Shown here: in pieces, positions 37,225 through 47,500 of the stretch | Position numbering within the stretch: the stretch's first letter is position 1 | Layout: every line of letters starts with the position of its first letter | NCBI GenBank assembly: GCA_029204225.1 | Contig: CM055104.1 | Location: 45,579,835-45,643,834 of the forward strand | Length of the DNA stretch: 64,000 nt | Direction of reading: 5' to 3' | From: Diphasiastrum complanatum | Lineage: Eukaryota; Streptophyta; Lycopodiopsida; Lycopodiales; Lycopodiaceae | Program-made: the position numbers and the translations under genes | Notes under the pieces: generated by a model | Told to the model about the DNA's origin: nothing | What the model saw: only the letters and a program-made list of their open reading frames with translations | The model's database searches: none

Positions 37225-37431
37225 TAAGTTGATACCAACTTAGAATTTGCTTCAAACTCAAAATGAAATTACACTGTACATATAGTTCTTCACTCAGGCA
37301 ACCCATGCATGACCTAGGTTGCCGTTGACGGGATGCGTGTCCCGTCAACTCGCCTCGTGGCGAGGCCAACTGATCTTTATCCACTGATAGGATCCACAGT
37401 ACAGTAACACAGTTATTCTACTTTAATTCTA
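37225..37431 (-). repeat. LTR fragment matching 25.8-26.1 kb
   Basis: From CTCAAAATGAAATTACACTG to TTTAATTCTAACT it is almost the same as the 3' LTR of the 26-kb Copia, including GGGATGCGTGTCCCGTC and the CTCGCCTCGTGGCGAGG stem. Here it directly abuts a fragment of RT rather than an RNase H tail, so the intervening sequence has been lost. Confidence 0.7.
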
Positions 37432-38290
37432 ACTAAACTAATACTTTGTTGTTGCTCAAATTCCCTCTCAACTATATGTGCTTTGTACTCATTGAGTAGC
37501 CCATTTTCTCCATAATTAGATTCATAAATCCATTTACAAATGATAAACACCTTATAATCAGGTAGCTCAATTAAGTCTTCTTTTTCATTATTGCTTCCAT
37601 TCCAGTTTCCACATTTGCTTTTCATTCTTTGTGCTCCTTTGCCTATATAAAAGACATTGGCTCATGTGTTTTGAGTACTAAAATATCAAAGCTAGATTTA
37701 TCTCCACGCATTGCGGGCATCTATTTCACATTGGCCTTTTGAGCTCTCCTTGTTCACTAGATTTGAGATTCTTTCCCTCCTTTCCCTTCCTGGTTACCTT
37801 CAAATATGACTCGGGTAACCTCTTTGGAGTCTCATCTATGGTCTTGTCTTTGTCCTTTGATTCTTCCACATCTAAATAGGTTCTTTCTTGATTTCAACAC
37901 TCATATCATCCTCCACAAATTCTTGAGTCATATTTTTTTTTGGTGCTTACCCATTTCATCAAAGATTACATCCCTATTAATGATAAGCTTATGTGTATCC
38001 CTCTCATCTATAAGCTTTGGCTTTCTCATCGCCAAAAAAAATATTTTGCGTTTGAATTTCTTTGTGTCTCATAAAAAATGTGTGTGTAAGCACTACAACC
38101 AAATACTCTCAAATGTGGAAAATTAGATTTTATTCCAATAAGTGTTTCATAGGCTGTCAACCTTCCAGTGAATTCATAAGAGATTTGCTCATGATATGAG
38201 TGTCATGCTACAAGCTTATGACCAAAACATGTTTGGTAACTTCTTGCGCTTGAGCATTGATCTAGCCATTTACTCTATGTTTCCATTTTA
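37413..38290 (-). mobile_element. Ty1/Copia remnant (RT start and integrase C-terminus)
   Basis: On the minus strand the frame at 37625-37413 reads ICKWIYESNYGENGLLNEYKA, the degraded Copia RT start. Further right I read LIINRDVIFDE (about 37960-37990) and, near 38200-38270, text resembling ARSMLK and MFW of the integrase end. Frames are scrambled by indels. It is joined on the left to an LTR fragment of the 26-kb family and is probably a deleted member of that family. Confidence 0.6.
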
Positions 38291-38929
38291 CAACTGATTT
38301 TGTTGCCATGAGTAAGGAGTTACAATTTGTCTCTTGATCTCTTGATCCTTGCAAACCTCAAGCCCCACCCTCGTCCAACGATCCAAAAGCTTCCATCCAA
38401 AGTCATGATTCACAATGAAATATTTCAAGTCTTTAAACATGGCTAACTTCATGAAAGTTAAGCCCAAAAGAGGGAGTGGTGTATTCCCAACCACAAGTGA
38501 AGCTACAAGCTAGGTCACGTCCTCGTCCAAGGATGGCGAAGAGCTCTTTGCATCTACCATCATCTTTGCATAATCTAGGAACTCTCCATTGCCCTTGGAT
38601 GGGGGAGGGAACTAGCCTACACCTTCAACTACTATTAGAAATACACTCCTCCCTAAAAAAGATTCGTGTGGCCATGTTAGGAGAAGTCACCATATGACCT
38701 TTTAAGTAGGTTTTAATTTTTAATGCACCATAAACTATCATAATTCATGAACTAGCAATATGGCATTATTGAATAGTCTATAATGAATAACAATTAAGGT
38801 TTTTTTGTGAATTTATGGACTTGTGGATATGGACCAATGTACAATTCTTTTTGGTTCATCGATTAGAAAGAACATTTTCACTACCTTACAAAGCCTAAAA
38901 TTCAAACGAAGCTTGATTTCAAAGACAGG
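38291..38929. other. Unassigned DNA
   Basis: No gene or recognised element. Short open frames near 38288-38697 have no known motif. Confidence 0.4.
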
Positions 38930-39072
38930 TTTTAACACAAGGCCTAGCTTCCACTACACATAAGACACGTGGTTCCAATTAAAACCTTACATGTCTTCAC
39001 TCGTGCATTGGGGATTTGAACTTGGGTGAGCAAACCTACAACCCAAGCTCTGAGCCATCGAGCTAGGACCCC
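38930..39072 (-). mobile_element. tRNA-derived SINE-like unit
   Basis: On the minus strand the sequence starts GGGGTCCTAGCTCGATGG and carries an A-box-like TAGCTCGATGG (39065-39055) and a B-box-like GTTCAAATCCCC (39021-39010), separated by a tRNA-like spacer. Text continues without a tRNA 3' half able to pair cleanly with the first seven bases, which fits a tRNA-headed SINE rather than a working tRNA. I could not find a poly(A) tail or target-site duplication, so the 3' limit is approximate. Confidence 0.55.
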
Positions 39073-39879
39073 TTGGATTTAAAAACTAATATCATGCTAC
39101 ACCTAGATTGATTTTAAAAGTGAAGTAAGGGCTAGTGCACAATCTTATATCCTAAATCCATAGTATAACCATGAACCAACCCATGCGTGGTGTGGTGGTG
39201 TAGCACTCTTGGGTTGGGCTTGTAAGTTCTCTATGGGCAAACACGTGCCTAGTTTAGAAAAGATGGAACTATGAGCCAAGCCTAGAGACTAGTGGAGCCT
39301 AGATTTGAGCCTAGTTATACATTAAGGTGCCAAGGCATAGGCTTAGATACTACAACAACATGGATCCAACCTTAGCTTAATCTTGAAATTATACATTAAC
39401 AAAAACCTAAAGTTCAGCATTTGATATGTATGCAACCATGAAAGGCCTCAAGTATGTAGGTTTTTGAGCCCAACAAAAGAAAAAGGTGGATTAATTGAAA
39501 AATTTGTAGGAGGCAAGCATTGGAATCATTGTAAGGCAGTTGGATTGAGCATTTAATGGTACCTTTTAGAACATTCTAATTTGAAGTGACATAAAAATGT
39601 GCCAATCCCTACAAAGGTAGTTCTAATTTGTGTTTGAATCTATATTCTCTCTTTATCAAGAGACCTTTTCCATACCAAGTCATCATGTGAATGAGATGCT
39701 CCTAGCCCTTGCAAAAAAAAAAGTCGATTGCTAGGAGGAAATTGTGAACTTCGGATGTTTGAATGCCACTTTGTACTTAAAGCATTGTTGGTTGATATCT
39801 TCTCTTATTAATGCTTTGATGCACTTTGATAAAAACCTAAAAAGTATCATTATTACAATAAGCCTAGTCACTGGGAGCA
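39073..39879. other. Unassigned DNA
   Basis: No gene or RNA recognised. It leads into a plus-strand Copia remnant at about 39880. Confidence 0.4.
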
Positions 39880-40670
39880 TGAGTGCTTCGAGAAGCAAAA
39901 GGAAGCAAGAAACACAAATTGCAGGTGAGCAATAATGTTGACCAACAAATATTTGACAATAATGATGAAGGCGAGGCTCAAATTTGTTCATTATTAATGA
40001 CAAGTAATGAGGTCAATAGTACCTGGTGCATTGGAATGTCCAAGCACATGACCTCATGGAAAGAGTGATTCTCAAAATTTAGAGAAATCCACAATGATGA
40101 CGACATTGGACAAGTGCATAGTCGGTTACCACCCGTGAAATGCGTTGGAGTTGTGTTAGTGAGAGACTATCCAATGGAATGGTAAAGCAAATTAAAAAAA
40201 TGTGCAATTTGTACCCATTAGCCACAAAATTTGGTCATCTTAGTGTTCAAAGATTGCAAATTTGAAGTGGAATATTATTGTAACTGGTTAGCTTAACATT
40301 TCATTTGAAGGTAGAATTTGTGAATGATGTATTATGGCAAACTGGGCAAACATCATAGGGACTGATTTTCCAAGAGTGAAGCAAAAATTAACTAGTGGCA
40401 TTCTAGATCTTGTTCACATGAATCTATGTGGACCTATGTAGACTAGATCACTTAGTGGCATTTACTATTTCATTTGTTGACGATGATAATAGCTACATGT
40501 GGATTTGTTTTATGAGCAAGAAGTCAAATATTCTCGCAAGATTCACGGAATCCAAGGCTCTAGTGGAAATACAAATAAGATGTTGCATCAAGACATCGAG
40601 GTCTGATGGTGCTTATGAATATTTTTCAGTGGAGTTCATAGAGCATGCATCCTAAATAATCAAGACGAGA
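39880..40670 (+). mobile_element. Ty1/Copia remnant (gag zinc knuckle, protease, integrase)
   Basis: The plus strand gives gag text with HECFEKQK (about 39880-39905), a protease-region NSTWCIGMSKHMT (about 40015-40055), pre-integrase FGHLSVQRL (about 40230-40260), integrase LDLVHMNLCGPM (about 40410-40440), ISFVDDDNSYMW (about 40470-40505), and SDGAYEYFSVEF (about 40600-40640). Frames change repeatedly and stops intervene, so it is a relic. RT and RNase H are missing. Confidence 0.72.
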
Positions 40671-40860
40671 AATTCACTTCCCCAATGACTAACATTATAC
40701 TATCTCCAATGCGATAGAGGCCTTTCGAGCGCAGGGAAATTTAAGGTGGGCCATGACTCCCGTCTGGCCCCCACTTCTAACATCAATCATCCAAAAACGT
40801 CGGGACGGGATGGGAAGCACTAGCTCTTGCGTAGGCTTTAAATGCCTGTTGCGCTCAAAT

Positions 40861-40976
40861 GCACATCCAACGGAAGTGGTCAGGTGAGAGTATGAGACGC
40901 TAGGTCTCTCACTTAACCACATCCGTTGGATGTGCATCTCAGTTTCTCGCTTAACCACAACCGTTGGATGTGCATC
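40861..40976. repeat. Inverted plus direct repeats upstream of the pseudouridine synthase gene
   Basis: A 27-bp unit starting CTTAACCACA and holding CCGTTGGATGTGCATC occurs at 40912-40938 and 40950-40976 with one mismatch. Its reverse complement core (GCACATCCAACGG) lies at 40861-40873, so this small region can fold back. It sits about 0.5 kb before the start codon. CCGTTG/AACCGTT-like cores could be MYB-type sites, but that is only a resemblance. Confidence 0.8.
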
Positions 40977-41511
40977 CGAGCACGACAAGCATTTATTGCC
41001 TCTGCATTTTTCAGACAAAATGGGCAGAAGGTACCACTTTGCAAGGTACCCTAAATAGACCACAATATAAAGCATGTGATACCTAGGATTAGGGCATAGG
41101 ACGAGGAGGCAAGAGAGGAGCTCTTTTGGGCGATGGCGTTCTCCTCCTGCTCAAACCCTAGACGGCCGACCTCCGCTTGAGCTCTGCTTCCTCTGCTTTT
41201 TCCTCTCCACAAATCACATCCAGGCTGTGTTCTTCTGCTATGGCAGGATCCTGCATTCATCGCGGAGGTTTGCAGATGCTTGCGTCTTCGACTTATTTAA
41301 GGATTTGTTGAAGGAAGAAGTATGAATCATGGAATGCAGCTTTTGTGGTATGCAGAGATAGGCTGAAGAGCATGGATTTTAGATCAAGCGCTTCTGAAGT
41401 GGAGGTTGTTGTTGGCAGAGTAGCACTTTCAGAGGTGAGCAGACCAGTGTCCTTGTTTAGGTTGCCATGTCAGCTGATGTCCGAAGCTAGAATAATTGAT
41501 TGTGAGGTGTA
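40977..41511 (+). promoter_or_regulatory. Proximal promoter and leader of the Pus1-like gene: TATA-like site, telo-box, uORFs
   Basis: A TATA-like CAATATAAAGC lies near 41061-41071. A plant telo-box AAACCCTA lies at 41153-41160, a motif common in promoters and leaders of translation-related genes. Before the main ATG there are several upstream ORFs: 41133-41180 (15 codons), 41240-41311 (23), 41322-41366 (14) and 41372-41512 (46), the last ending in TAATG so that its stop overlaps the main start by one base. An in-frame TGA at 41503 rules out a longer N-terminus without splicing. A leader intron could remove some uORFs. Confidence 0.55.
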
Positions 41512-44500
41512 ATGAGGAAAGGAAACGAGATGGAAAGTTCAAGTGAAAAACAGAAAATACAGGACGAAATCAAAACCGAAATGTTCTCATCTCGGGTGAA
41601 CGATTCAGTTCAAGAAAAAGAAATAAGTTATTGTAATGGAAATGGTTTGCAATCGGCTGTTGGTGATGAAACCCTTGCATGCCAGATGTTTCATTGTGAG
41701 GCTGGGGCGAACGGTAATGAAACTTCTGTTTCGAGAACAGGCAAGAAAAGCGAGTGTGTTCCTTTGGGAATGGAGCTCAGGGTCCGAAGTGAAGAAGAGA
41801 GACTTAATACTGTGAACAGAAAGATAGACGCTGAAAGCGAGCTGGAGGACAATGGCATCAATAAAAACCAATGGCAGAATGTCCATGAGGCAAGCGATTT
41901 CGTCTTCAAGAACGCGGCTGAACTACTGAAGGTGTCTAATCAAGCACATGCTGCAAGCATTGGCAATGAACTTATGGAAAAGAGTATTCATAATGTACCG
42001 GGGAAGAAAGCAGATGTAGCTGATGTAGCTCGTAAGCTTTCTGAATATGTGGAGGCTGAAGCTATCTCTAGGGATAACCTATATGATAAAAAAGCAACTG
42101 TTATGAACGGTGGTGAGATTATGGTTAATCAGTGCCAAGCGAATAGTGATTATAGAGGAAAGGAATTAATTGAGGAAATAGAAGCTCATAAGGAACATGG
42201 GGCTGTGATTCCGATAGAGGCAGCTATGTCTCAACATCAAAGCTTTGCAGATGGTGGAACTGAAGAAAGAAACCCTGAACAGCAAGGTGTTTTCATCCAC
42301 AGAAAAAGGAGTATTGCAGAAGCTGATTTAGGAGGAGTAGGAACAGAAAGGCTGAAGAAGAGCCTTAAGCCAGAAGGAGTTGATGAAGTGTCTGCTAACT
42401 CGGCTGGGAATGAAGGTCCCAATGACTGTCATACTCAGAGGCCGGAAACTGCTCCTGAAGACATCAACTTAGAAACTTCAGTTTGCAAGGAGGGCGAGAG
42501 TACTACAGTTCCTCGTGTTCCTCGCTACAAGAAAAGAAAGATTGCACTTTTTGTGGCATATTGTGGAGTAGGGTATCAAGGAATGCAGAGGAATCCAGGC
42601 GCAGTCACTATAGAGGGTGACTTGGAAGAAGCCCTTTTCAAAGCGGGTGCCATTGCAGAATCCAACTTTGGGGACCCTTGGAAAGTTGAGTGGATGCGGG
42701 CAGCAAGGACTGACAAAGGGGTGAGTGCAGTGGGTCAGGTTGTGTCTGGAAGATTTTTCATTGATCCCGCAGGTTTTGTGGAGAGAGTGAACTCTCATCT
42801 TCCAAGGCAAATTCACGTGCTTGGTTACAAGCGGGTAACCAATACGTTTAATGCAAAAAATCTCTGTGATAGACGCAGGTATGAGTATGTCCTGCCTGTG
42901 TTTACCTTTGATCCATCAGCCCATCTCGACCGAGAGAGTGTGAAGCAACTTGGAGGCGGGATCAAAGTCAGTATCTGCTCTGAAACCAGGCAAGGATCAG
43001 AAGGGACAGTCATCAATGAAGACTTTAAGAACGCTGCTCAAGATATCACAGAACTTTCACAAAATATTCCAGATGACGTCCTCCAAAGAGAGTCTGTAAG
43101 AGAACATTCAGAGGAAGAGCCTCAATTGGAGAATGGGATGGAAGCCGTGGACAGAACCTTGCCAAAAAGGTATCCTAAGAATCACACTCAAGCTACAGAT
43201 GTTAGTAACGTTATCCTACGTGGTACAGTCCCTTTTGATCCTTCCATGGGAGAAAATGAAGTCCAACAAGAAGTTCACAGTTCTTCCCAGCATAATGATG
43301 GTGAGAAATTTGGGTCTTTAGGTGTATCTTCCGAACCAGTGATCTTATCGAAAGAAGCTTCTGTAAAAGCTAATTTTCAGTTTGGGGAGAAACACCTTTC
43401 GCACTTCAATAGCATTCTCAGCCATTATGTTGGAACACACAACTTCCATAACTTCACATCCCGCATGAAGGCAGAGGATCCAAGTGCCAAAAGATACATC
43501 GTGTCATTTGAAGCATGCAGTGTTTTCACCATTGGATGTATGGAGTTTGTAAAATGCAAAGTCGTTGGGCAAAGTTTTATGCTTCATCAGATTCGTAAAA
43601 TGATTGGTCTTGCTGTTGCTATAGCACGTGGATGTGCTCCTCTATCAATCATTGAAACTGCCTTAAGAAGGTATTATTTGGACATTTGATTATTGTTTGA
43701 ACCTTGCAAAGAAACATACTACATAGACTATCTCATTGTTGGCATATTCTTTAGTCAGCTAATTTACTTGTTTTGAAGCTCCTGTTTTCTACAAGCATGA
43801 TGAAAGTGAATGCTGAAAAGGGAGGAAGTTTTTAAAATGCTTGTAGTTCATTCTGCCTTTATAGAACTTTTCAGTGCAGTTTGCTGATCATTTGAAATTG
43901 ATGCACCTAGTGTTGGGCGTCGATGAAATTTATGATTGTAGTTAGACTCAATAGTTTAAGGTGCACGTATTGCTTCTTACATTTCAATATAGTTCTTCGA
44001 TTTAACATTTACCTATATGGTTGTTTCCATTGGTCGAATTCCCTTTTGTTGTTTTATATATTTGTACCTGATGTACTTTCGAACTCATTACAAATGCCTT
44101 GGGGTACATTATGCAGCGAGTGTTGGCATTCACTACACAACCACTAGTTTGTTGGACCAAGCTGATGCAAGAGTATATTAAATTTTGATATTGGACAATG
44201 AATGTAAGGAAAACCAATGTGCTAAGGCAATAGCTTGTATGTTGTGTTAGATGGGTGTTATTGTGAGTGTCAGTGATCTCAAGAAGGAGATCAAAGTAGC
44301 TCATCAAAAGAACCGCATTGCTAGTGTGTGATAGCGCCCAAGTTTTAATTGGTCACGAGGGAGTGTCAGCTCTAGTTGTTGCTTTCATGAAGGCACACAC
44401 CTAAGTATTATACACCATGGAAGGTATGCTTAGAGAGACAATTTTGAGTTTGCGCCAAATGGGAATGGACCTCTTTGAAAGTTGCTTCACAGGTTCCATG

Positions 44501-47500
44501 AAAGTCTTTGTGCATGGCATACTTGGGTGTGATTTGATTTTGTAAATTGAGTAGGAGGCAATAGGTCAGAACTACTATTGGAATGAGATGTAAGGAGGTA
44601 CATCTAGTGTTGCATTTCTTTCAAGTGGACAAGGTAGAGCGAGTAGCCCATTTGGGATTTGTGATGATGCGAAATAGATACCCATGGTAGATAGGAAAGC
44701 ATCTCTAAGCACTGATTTTGTTGGACTACCAAACACCCAAGTGGGATTGTAGATACTAGTTTCATGATAATACATTGATTGACCAAGGTGGCCCATATCT
44801 TTGCAACTTGAATTTCAGCCACAATGGTTGAGCTGTCTAATTTTATTATTCACAGGAATCAGGAGATAGAAAAAGAAACCCTAGTAGGTGTTGGGAGAGA
44901 GGGAGGAAGAATAAATGACGAACACGAACGAGAAACGAACTCGAACAAGAAACGAACGAGAAGCGAACTCGAACAGAAAATGTTCGTGCGCAGCGGAATG
45001 AGTTAAATGACTCTCTCCATAAGCATGACTACGCCTATCAAAATGAACAGACTTTAGTGATAGAAATCACAGTCATTCTAGATTACGTAGCCAAACATTT
45101 ATATGGATGAAGCGCTAGATGAATAATATGTCGCGAATTGCAAGACAAATTATCTGTCGCGAATGATTCGCGAAGAGCTAGACTGTGCTCGACTGATAAT
45201 TAGTCGTGAATTATTCGCGAAAGACAAGACTAAAAGTTAATCGTCTATTACCAGAAAGAGCAAGAAGAAAGATCAGACAAAATGAAGAATAAGCATAGCA
45301 ATATTGACAGATCTATATCGCAGAACAAATGAACTGTGTCAGATTAAGTATATCAAGTATACAAGTCAATTATGCGGTAGAGCACAAGATTGTAGCGGAC
45401 AAAACCGCGTGCCCTACAAAGCTTATTTCTGTCTGTAATGAGGTTTGAAAACTCTTCTCTTAGTCTCTTCTTCACTCACTTGATCATCTAATCATCATCG
45501 TCGAATACGCAGAGGGTATCCAATATATATACATAATATTACAGGTGTGCAGATGCGAAAGTACAGAGTGGATGTGCTGTCTGTAGGAGATCGTGGGTGG
45601 CTGCAATCGTTGTCCAATCTGTTAGCGCAACGGCATGGGGTGAAGGTGAAAAGGGTGCAACGTCAACCAGTACTGAAGTGAACGTTGGTGATGACGCAAA
45701 AGTGCGTCACTCTTACGAATGGCCTTAGGATAAGATTTACAGGGTGCCTTATCTGTTAGGGCACCTTTGGCATTCAGTAAGGTAGTTTCCGCTTTTCGCC
45801 TATCACCATGACCTGTGTAAGAACACAGTGTCGCGATTCATTCGCCTTTTCTTCGTCTGTGTGAATTTGCGTGTAAAAATGCAGACTGCATGACAACGTT
45901 AGAAAAAATATGCAGCATGAATGGAGGCAGATTAAAATTGGGATTTAGGACAGTAGAAGGAGTAAATCCAACAGTAGGGTATAGTCAAACAAATATAATG
46001 TGGCATGTTTAATTGAGCATTCAAAGAAGTAGGTATAAGTCAATGGAAAGACATTTTGACACTAAGAGGTCCAACCTCATACGTTCCTCAAAGTCTATTA
46101 GGGTTTGTTCTGAGACAATATTGTCTCCTTCTTGCATCACCCGCTTCAGTCGACTGACATGAAAGACCGGATGTACCTTTGCGGATTCTGGCAAAGCCAG
46201 CTGGTAAGCAGAACTTCCAATTCTCTTGAGTATTGTGAATGGACCACAATACCTCGGGGACAACTTAGGACACTTGCCTGTGCTTAGAGTGGTAGAGTCT
46301 TCAGGAACTTTCAGAAACACCCGATCACCTTTTTGGAAGGTAACATCCCTGCAGGTGTTATCCGCATAATGCTTAGCTCGCGCTTGCGCTTGCTTCACAT
46401 TAGCTTTAGCTATTTTGATCATGGTTTCCATATCCTCAAGAAACTCTCTAATACTCTGTACTTTCCCTTTTCTAAGCCCTACGGCCATGGGGGCATACAT
46501 TAACATGAATGGGCTGTACCCTGTAGTGGAGTGTTTAGTGTTGTTATAAGCAAACTCTAAAAGCGGAAGATATTCTTCCCAATATGTTTGCTTCTTACTA
46601 ACATATGCTCGTAGCATATCCTCTAGAACTTGATTGACCCTTTTCGTATGACCATCCATTTCAGGATGATCAATGAAGCTCATAGACAACTTAGTTTCTA
46701 ACTGTTAAACAGCACCCTCCAAAAGTTACCTGTGAATTTTGGATCTCGATCATTAGCTTATAAATATTTTCTACAAAAAGCCTGGCAACTTTTGGAGCTG
46801 TAATAGTTTTCTTGGTCGGGACAAACCGCACCATCTTGGTCAATCGGTCTACAACTACCTAAATCGAGTCATGGCCTTTACTCGTTTTTGGTAACCCCAC
46901 TATAAAATCCATGTTGATACTCTCCCATCTACCACCGTGTATCTCTAGTGGCTGGAGGAGCACGCCTACCTTGAGACGTTCAGCCTTTATGGCCTGGCAT
47001 GTGGTGCACCTTAGCACGTACTCCTGTACATCTTTCTGCATACTAGACCAATGAAACTTATTCTTTGCAAGAGCATAGGTCCTCTTTATCCCAGGATGCC
47101 CTGCACTGGGACTGTCGTGACTTTCCTCAAGAATTTGGAGCCCGAAGTCACCGTCCTTGGGAACACATGCCCTTCCTTTATGAAGGAGGTACCCGTCCTC
47201 AATGGAGAAATTCTTCCATCGAGCATCCGCAACACTGCTGATGGCACATCCACTTCGGATGTTTCCGCAACATCTTCAGGTGGCGCGTCCCGTCCCGACG
47301 CAACTGTAACATCTTCCGGTGGCCGCAACATTCTCTGATGGCCATGGTGTGGCTGTGGAATTCCTTTGCTCAATAGCCTACCACACAAGTGCGTAGTGAG
47401 AATCACTAACGCACTTTCTTCTGAGCGATTCCAGGAATTCACTCTTGAATGCCATAAAACTTAGTGCGCTTACCATGGGCATTCGACTCTGGGCATCTGC

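Noticed and set aside
39005-39072. Functional tRNA gene on the minus strand
   Set aside because: A and B boxes are present but I could not close a seven-base acceptor stem or a convincing anticodon stem; SINE head or tRNA relic is more likely.
41512-43689. Single-exon 725-residue pseudouridine synthase
   Set aside because: The last codons (YYLDI) are intron readthrough; the conserved C-terminus is found in phase at 51659-51914.
45968-46021. Solo LTR as the 3' LTR of the adjoining Gypsy element
   Set aside because: Its exact GTAGG duplication and similarity to the Copia LTR at 57 kb show an independent insertion.
47086-47442. Separate gene with PPEDV repeats
   Set aside because: It falls between RNase H and integrase of the antisense Gypsy, and its C-terminal text matches the linker before the integrase zinc site; the repeats are local slippage.
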